In this document: piece by piece, positions 59,187-64,000 of the stretch
How the letters are laid out: each line of letters starts with the position of its first letter
How positions within the stretch are numbered: the stretch's first letter is position 1
Assembly (NCBI RefSeq): GCF_020216025.1
Contig: NZ_JAIWNC010000010.1
Span: forward strand, 186,001-250,000
DNA length: 64,000 nt
DNA from: Jidongwangia harbinensis
GTDB lineage: Bacteria; Actinomycetota; Actinomycetes; Mycobacteriales; Micromonosporaceae
Direction: 5' to 3'
Program-made: the position numbers and the translations under genes
The notes under the pieces: model-generated
Database searches by the model: none
Told to the model about the DNA's origin: nothing
Seen by the model: only the letters and a program-made list of their open reading frames with translations

Positions 59187-60560
59187 TCACTCAGCCCGGA
59201 CCAGGTCCTCCGCCGGCAGGCCGCGGATCGAGGCGTCCAGCACCTGCGCGGTGTGCGCCAGGGCGATCGTGCCGCCCGCCCGGCGTACCGACGCGGCGAC
59301 CTGCATCAGGCAGCCGGGATTCGCGGTGACCAGCAGCTGCGCGCCGGTGGCCAGCACGTTGCGGGCCTTGAGCGCGCCCAGTTCGGCGGCCGGGCCGGGG
59401 TTCAGCACGTTCCAGATACCGGCCGAACCACAGCAGATCTCCGGATCCGCGATCTCCCGCACATCCAGGCCGGGGATGCCGGCCAGTAGTTGCCGCGGTT
59501 GCGCCCGGACGCCCTGGGCGTGTCCGAGGTGGCAGGCGTCGTGGTACGCCACGGTCACCGGCAGCGGATGCCGGGGCGCGACCGGGCCCAGCTCGACCAG
59601 CACCTCGGACAGGTCGCGCACCCGGGACGCGAACGCCGCGGCCCGGTCCGCGTACGCCGGGTCGTCGCGTAGCAGGTCGCCGTACTCCTTGAGGGCCGAC
59701 CCGCACCCGGCCGCGTTGACCACGAAGTAGTCCATCGCGACGGACTCGAAGGTGTCGATCAGCCGGCGGGCGAACCGCTGCGCCTCGGCCTCGCGCCCGT
59801 TGTGCGTGCTGAGCGCGCCGCAGCAGCCCTGTCCGCGGGGGATCATCACGTCGCAGCCCTCGGCCGCGAGGATCCGTACCGTGGCGGAGTTGACGTGCGG
59901 GAAGAACGCGTCCTGCACGCAACCGGTGAGCATGCCCACCACGGCGCGGCGCGGGCCGCGGGCCCGGACCCGGTCCGGCGGCCGCGGCACCGGCCGCAGC
60001 CTCGGTGCCAGCGACTCCAGCGTGGCCAGGGTGGGCGCCAGGCGTTCCAGCAGGCCGGTCCGCGCGACCAGGCGTTGCAGCCCGGCCTGGTAGGCGCGCA
60101 GCGGTCCGCGCAGCAGGCGCAACCGGCGGGGGTACGGGAACAGCGCGAAGATCGCCGCGCGCAGCGCCCGTTCCCGGCGGGTCCGCGGATGGCGCCGTTC
60201 CACCTGGGCGCGGGTGTCGGCGATCAGCCGGTCGTAGCGGACGCCGGACGGGCACGCGGTCACGCACGACATGCAGCCGAGGCAGCGGTCGAAGTGTTCC
60301 ACCATGGACCCGCTCAGCGGCTCGCCGCCCAGCCCCTCGTTCATCAGGTAGATCCGTCCGCGGGGCGAGTCCATCTCCTCGCCCCAGAGGACGTACGTCG
60401 GGCAGGTGGGCAGGCAGAACCCGCAGTGCACGCAGTCCGCCACCAGGTCGGCTCGGGGTGGACGGTGGTCGTCGAACGCCGGCTCGCCCCGGACCGGGCC
60501 GAGTACGTCGCGCGGCGGCGGCTCGCTGCCCCAGGTGGCGTCCACCGCGTCGTGCGCCAT
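59187..60560 (-). CDS. glcF: Glycolate oxidase iron-sulfur subunit
   Basis: The protein is 457 residues. Two [4Fe-4S] clusters are shown by CVHCGFCLPTCPTY (C43, C46, C49, C53) and CLGCMSCVTACPSG. Two CCG-type domains follow: GMLTGCVQDAFFPHVN...GQGCCGALSTHNG and YHDACHLGHAQGVRAQP...ICCGSAGIWN. It passes electrons from the FAD subunits to the respiratory chain. The start at 60560 overlaps the stop of glcE by one base, and the three genes form one operon ending here. The family also includes lactate-oxidation proteins, but the D/E/F set supports glycolate. Confidence 0.93.
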   Translation of the reverse strand: MAHDAVDATWGSEPPPRDVLGPVRGEPAFDDHRPPRADLVADCVHCGFCLPTCPTYVLWGEEMDSPRGRIYLMNEGLGGEPLSGSMVEHFDRCLGCMSCVTACPSGVRYDRLIADTRAQVERRHPRTRRERALRAAIFALFPYPRRLRLLRGPLRAYQAGLQRLVARTGLLERLAPTLATLESLAPRLRPVPRPPDRVRARGPRRAVVGMLTGCVQDAFFPHVNSATVRILAAEGCDVMIPRGQGCCGALSTHNGREAEAQRFARRLIDTFESVAMDYFVVNAAGCGSALKEYGDLLRDDPAYADRAAAFASRVRDLSEVLVELGPVAPRHPLPVTVAYHDACHLGHAQGVRAQPRQLLAGIPGLDVREIADPEICCGSAGIWNVLNPGPAAELGALKARNVLATGAQLLVTANPGCLMQVAASVRRAGGTIALAHTAQVLDASIRGLPAEDLVRAE

Positions 60561-61747
60561 CAGATGCCTCCCACGAATCGCCCCGGCGCGAACCGGTGCT
60601 CCGGGTCGAACTGGTCCTTGACCCGTCGCATCAGGGCCAGCCCGCCGACCGGGCCCCACAGGTCGACAAGCTGTCGCACGGCGGGCGGCGCGGTCAGCAC
60701 GACCACGTGTCCCTCGGCCCGGACGGCGGCGGCGCGCAGCCGCTCGACCACCGTCGCGACGTCTCCGGGCGGGTCGGCCGGCAGGCCCGCGTAGAGCACG
60801 CCGGCGCCGGCCGAGCCGCGGACCGTCACGGCCGCGCCCGTCGCCCGTGCCTCGGTCAGCAGCGCCGGCACCCGGGACAGCGGCGCGGTCAGCTTGATCC
60901 CGACCTGGCCGGTCCGCCACGGCAGTGTGCCCCACCATTCCGGTACGCCGTCGCGGGCCTGGTCGCCGAGCACCTTGTGCAGCACCGCGGCCCGCTCGGC
61001 GACGCCGTCCACGGAGCCCTCGACCAGCGCCGCCACCTCGACCGGTCCGCCGGGCGGGGCGTCCACCTCGACCGCGCTCGGCACCACCTGGGCGTCCCGG
61101 ACCGCGGCGGCCAGCCGTCCGGCCGCCGCCGGGTCCGGTGCCGGCGCGCACACCACGGCGGTCGCGGCCGGCCGGGGGTGCAGCCGGAACGCGCACTCGG
61201 TGATCAGGCCGAGCGTGCCGTACGAGCCGGTGAACAGCTTGGCCAGGTCGTACCCCGCGACGTTCTTGACGACCTTGCCGCCCGCGTGCGCGACCCGCCC
61301 GTCCGGCCGGACCACGGTCATGCCGATCAGCAGGTCCCGGGCCGTGCCGTAGAGCACCCGCCGCGGGCCGCTGGTGTTCACCGCGACCGTGCCGCCGACG
61401 GTGGCGCCGGGCACCGGCCGGTCGAGCGCGAGCTGCTGGCCGGGCAGGTCCAGGTCGTCCGTCGGGGTGCCGGCGCGGACCACGGTGATCAGGTCGCCGG
61501 CCGCGTGCTCGACCACGCCGGCCAGCCGCCGGGTGTCGAGGATCAGGTCGAGGCGCTCCGGCGGCATGCCCCAGTCGAGTTTGCTGCCGCCGCCGCGGAC
61601 CACCACGGCGAGCCCGGCGGCGGCCGCGGCGGCCAGCACCGCCGACGCCTCCTCGGTGCTGGCCGGGGCGGCGACCAGCCGGGCCGGTACGCCGGCCACC
61701 GCGTCGTCGTCGCCGGCCGGGCGGGTGAGGTCCGCCAGGTCGCCCAT
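60560..61747 (-). CDS. glcE: Glycolate oxidase FAD-binding subunit GlcE
   Basis: The protein is 395 residues. It contains an FAD-binding type 4 (PCMH) domain: EEASAVLAAAAAAGLAVVVRGGGSKLDWG, then LQTVE-like DLITVVRAGTPTDDLDLPGQQL, PGATVGGTVAVNTSGPRRVLYGTARDLLIGMTVVRPDG and GGKVVKNVAGYDLAKLFTGSYGTLGLITECAFRLHP. It is shorter than GlcD, as GlcE normally is. It pairs with GlcD to form the flavin part of the enzyme. One-base overlaps with glcD upstream and glcF downstream couple translation. Confidence 0.93.
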   Translation of the reverse strand: MGDLADLTRPAGDDDAVAGVPARLVAAPASTEEASAVLAAAAAAGLAVVVRGGGSKLDWGMPPERLDLILDTRRLAGVVEHAAGDLITVVRAGTPTDDLDLPGQQLALDRPVPGATVGGTVAVNTSGPRRVLYGTARDLLIGMTVVRPDGRVAHAGGKVVKNVAGYDLAKLFTGSYGTLGLITECAFRLHPRPAATAVVCAPAPDPAAAGRLAAAVRDAQVVPSAVEVDAPPGGPVEVAALVEGSVDGVAERAAVLHKVLGDQARDGVPEWWGTLPWRTGQVGIKLTAPLSRVPALLTEARATGAAVTVRGSAGAGVLYAGLPADPPGDVATVVERLRAAAVRAEGHVVVLTAPPAVRQLVDLWGPVGGLALMRRVKDQFDPEHRFAPGRFVGGI

Positions 61748-63201
61748 CAGAAGACCTCCGCGATCCCGGCCTCCTGCAGTGGGTGCGCGCCCCGGTGGCG
61801 TCCCGGCACCTCACCGCAGAGCCGGGGGGTGGGGAACACCTTGCCCGGGTTGGACAGTCCGGCCGGGTCGAACGCGCACCGGACGAGCTGCATGGTGTCC
61901 AGGTCGTCCGCGGTGAACATGCGCGGCATGTAGCGCGACTTGTCCATGCCGACGCCGTGTTCGCCGGTGATCGAGCCGCCGTACTCGATGCACAGGTCGA
62001 TGATGGCGCCGGACACCTCCTCGGCGCGTTCGGCCTCGCCGGGCACCTCGGCGTCGAACAGCACCAGCGGGTGCAGGTTGCCGTCGCCGGCGTGGAAGAC
62101 GTTCGCCACCCGGATGCCGTGGTCCCCGGCGAGCGTGCCGATCCGGCGCAGCACCTCGGGCAGGGCGGTGCGCGGGATCACCCCGTCCTGGACGATGTAG
62201 TCGGAGCTGATCCGGCCCACCGCGGCGAACGCGGACTTGCGGCCCTTCCAGAACAGCGCCCGCTCGGCGTCGTCGGCGGCCACCCGGATCTCGAACGCGC
62301 CGTTGTCCCGGCACAGTGTCCGTACCTCGTCGAACTGTGCGCTCACCTCGGCCGCCGGCCCGTCCAGTTCGACGATCAGGACGGCGCCGGCGCCGGCCGG
62401 GTAGCCGCACGCCACGGCCGCTTCGGCCGCCTCGATGGCGAGCGCGTCCATCATCTCCACGGCCGCGGGCACCACCCCGGCGGCGATGATCGCGGAGACG
62501 GCGGCGCCGGCCTGGTCGGTGGAGGCGAACGCCGCGAGCAGGGTACGCACCGACTCCGGCAACCGGACCAGCTTGAGCGTCACCTCGACCGCGATGCCCA
62601 GCGTGCCCTCGGCGCCGACGAACGCGCCGAGCAGGTCGTACCCGGGTGCGTCCGGTGCGCGGCCGCCCAGCCGGACCAGGTCGCCGTCCGGGGTGACGAC
62701 CCGGGCGCCGGTGACGTGGTGGGCGGTGAAGCCGTACTTGAGGCAGTGTGCGCCGCCGGAGTTCTCCGCCACGTTGCCGCCGATCGAGCAGATCTGCTGG
62801 CTGGAGGGGTCCGGTGCGTAGTAGTACCCGTGCGGGGTGGCGGCCCGCGTGACGTGCAGATTGATCACGCCCGGTTCGACCACGGCGCGTTCGTCGGCGG
62901 GGGAGACGTCGCGGATCTCCCGCATCTGCGAGGTGACGACGAGGACGCCGTCGGCGTGCGGCAGGGCGCCGCCGGAGAGGCCGGTGCCGGAACCGCGGGC
63001 CACGAACGGCACGTTCGCGGCCACGCACGCGCGGACCACGGCGGCGCACTCCTCGGCGGTGTGCGGGAACGCCACCAGCGCCGGGATCACCTTGTAGTGG
63101 GCCAGGCCGTCGCATTCGTACGTGCGCAACTGCTGCCGGTCGCTGAGCACCCGCTCGGCGCCGAGCACGGCCCGCAGCCGGCCGGCGAGAACGTCGATCA
63201 T
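61747..63201 (-). CDS. glcD: Glycolate oxidase catalytic FAD subunit GlcD
   Basis: The protein is 484 residues from ATG 63201 with GGGAGGA upstream. Its FAD-binding PCMH domain runs VPFVARGSGTGLSGGALP, AVVEPGVINLHVTRAATPHGYYYAPDPSSQQICSIGGNVAENSGG and YDLLGAFVGAEGTLGIAVEVTLKL. The C-terminal oxidase domain has NVFHAGDGNLHPLVLFD and GGSITGEHGVGMDKSRYM with active-site His and metal ligands. It oxidises glycolate (or a related 2-hydroxyacid) to glyoxylate. It is the first gene of the glcDEF operon, divergent from the inositol-phosphate-synthase-like gene. Confidence 0.94.
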   Translation of the reverse strand: MIDVLAGRLRAVLGAERVLSDRQQLRTYECDGLAHYKVIPALVAFPHTAEECAAVVRACVAANVPFVARGSGTGLSGGALPHADGVLVVTSQMREIRDVSPADERAVVEPGVINLHVTRAATPHGYYYAPDPSSQQICSIGGNVAENSGGAHCLKYGFTAHHVTGARVVTPDGDLVRLGGRAPDAPGYDLLGAFVGAEGTLGIAVEVTLKLVRLPESVRTLLAAFASTDQAGAAVSAIIAAGVVPAAVEMMDALAIEAAEAAVACGYPAGAGAVLIVELDGPAAEVSAQFDEVRTLCRDNGAFEIRVAADDAERALFWKGRKSAFAAVGRISSDYIVQDGVIPRTALPEVLRRIGTLAGDHGIRVANVFHAGDGNLHPLVLFDAEVPGEAERAEEVSGAIIDLCIEYGGSITGEHGVGMDKSRYMPRMFTADDLDTMQLVRCAFDPAGLSNPGKVFPTPRLCGEVPGRHRGAHPLQEAGIAEVF

Positions 63202-63479
63202 GCGATCCTCCCGTCGCCGGCCCTGCTCGTAACGTAACCGCCGATTGGCGGACAGCGGAACCATCCGGGACTTTTGTCCGATGCGACGGAAGTTGCCGAC
63301 CGGAGTGAAGAAGTTTCTGTTACGGGGTTTCATTTCTGTCTATGCACGGCTAGCGTCCAGACATACGTAACACGCCGGACACGGTTGCCAATCGGGGACA
63401 CCACAACGACACAATCCTGCCCATCCCTCGGGCCGTTCGACCGTGCCCGCGCAGCGGAACCGAAGGAGAGGGACGCGGC

Positions 63480-64000
63480 ATGCGAACCGGAATCTGGCTG
63501 ATCGGAGCGCGCGGCTCGGTGGCGGTCACCGCCACCGTCGGCGCGCTGGCGGTACGGGCCCGGCTGACCGACACCACCGGCTGCGTCACCGAACTGCCGC
63601 CGTTACGCGTACCGTCGCTGCCCGCCTGGACCGACCTGGTGATCGGCGGCCACGACGTGGTGACCACGCCGGTGCTGAAGAAGGCCGAGGCTCTCGCCGC
63701 GGCCGGGGTCGTGCCGGCCCGGCTGGTCGCGGCGCTGCACGACGAACTCACCGCGCACGAGAACGACCTGCGCCCGCTGCCGTCCGCCGCCACCCAGGGC
63801 GAGACCGCCGCGCTGATCGCCGCGGACCTGACGGCGTTCCGCCGCCGGTACACACTGGACACGGTGGTGGTGGTCAACGTGTCCACGACGGAACCGGCCC
63901 CGCACCCACACGCCGCGCACGACCACCTGGACACGCTCGCCGACGCGCTGCGCCGGTCGCATCCGGTGCTGCCGGCCAGTGCGCTCGCCGCGTACGCCGC
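63480..64000 (+). CDS. Inositol-3-phosphate-synthase-like protein, 5' part
   Basis: The gene begins at ATG 63480 after a strong ribosome site (GAAGGAGAGG) and is open to the window's end, giving 173 visible residues. IWLIGARGSVAVTATVGALAVRARL is the Rossmann motif of the myo-inositol-1-phosphate synthase family, in the variant GARGSVA form. TLDTVVVVNVSTTEPAPHP matches the later NVSSTEP-like block. MIPS makes L-myo-inositol-1-phosphate from glucose-6-phosphate, but this short-loop variant is often linked to secondary metabolism or unusual cyclitols. The function cannot be settled from the visible half. Confidence 0.82.
   Translation, partial: MRTGIWLIGARGSVAVTATVGALAVRARLTDTTGCVTELPPLRVPSLPAWTDLVIGGHDVVTTPVLKKAEALAAAGVVPARLVAALHDELTAHENDLRPLPSAATQGETAALIAADLTAFRRRYTLDTVVVVNVSTTEPAPHPHAAHDHLDTLADALRRSHPVLPASALAAYA

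Noticed and set aside
1..64000. tRNA or rRNA genes
   Set aside because: I saw no cloverleaf-like stretches with the GGTTCRANNCC T-loop and matching acceptor stems, and no rRNA sequence. A tRNAscan run would settle this.

Overview
The window is very GC-rich, third-position-GC-biased DNA. The gene set is typical of a soil actinobacterium: ECF sigma/anti-sigma pairs, MMPL exporters, CBM2-tagged secreted carbohydrate enzymes, CelR-type operators, a nickel-type ECF transporter with a Nur-like box, and a DDN/F420-type reductase domain. A filamentous Micromonosporaceae-like organism (for example Actinoplanes) is my inference; no rRNA or tRNA is present to confirm it.

Layout. 1-4.8 kb: 3' end of an IlvD/Edd sugar-acid dehydratase, then a coupled operon of ECF sigma factor, zinc anti-sigma factor, ABC ATPase and permease. 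4.8-9.7 kb: a geranylgeranyl-reductase-like flavoprotein, a formyltransferase-like gene, a 58-codon gene missed by ordinary ORF calling that carries a lasso-peptide-type leader, a divergent HPr-kinase-like gene, and a second sigma/membrane-protein pair. 9.7-13.4 kb: a four-gene ECF metal importer (CbiM, PDGLE protein, CbiQ, CbiO) with a Nur-like box, divergent from a GlxA-type AraC regulator. 13.4-17 kb: a DDN-hemerythrin fusion, a beta-hydroxyacid dehydrogenase, a repeat-filled intergenic region and a YciO-like protein.

17-23.4 kb is a glucuronoxylan-degradation locus: a GH10 xylanase divergent from a CE4 deacetylase, an SGNH esterase and a GH115 glucuronidase. A CCGAAAcTTTCGG-type palindrome lies just downstream of each divergent promoter. 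23.4-27.7 kb: pterin dehydratase-like/VOC fusion, antibiotic kinase-like protein, SDR, L-2-hydroxyglutarate oxidase and a flavin split-barrel protein. 27.8-31.1 kb: a sugar ABC importer without its ATPase. 31.1-34.8 kb: a tandem-repeat protein, an Hsp70-like membrane protein and an alanyl-tRNA editing protein. 34.9-39 kb: a TetR/MMPL operon with twin operators and a xylose-type binding protein.

39-48.7 kb: an HTH/TM/TPR protein, SmpB, an M36 metalloprotease, a phosphotransferase and a MarR gene that both look 5'-truncated at a shared junction, a haem peroxidase, a small protein and a methyltransferase. 48.8-56.2 kb: a second MMPL exporter, a repeat-containing membrane protein, 61-bp hairpin tandem repeats, then divergent CBM2-SGNH and CBM2-PL11 genes, each with a CelR-like box. 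56.2-59.1 kb: a membrane NACHT ATPase flanked by a tyrosine-integrase remnant and an IS3-type transposase remnant, which suggests a horizontally acquired islet. 59.2-63.2 kb: a coupled glcD-glcE-glcF operon. The window ends inside an inositol-3-phosphate-synthase-like gene.

The items most worth following up are the orphan lasso-leader peptide with its kinase and formyltransferase neighbours, and the NACHT islet.
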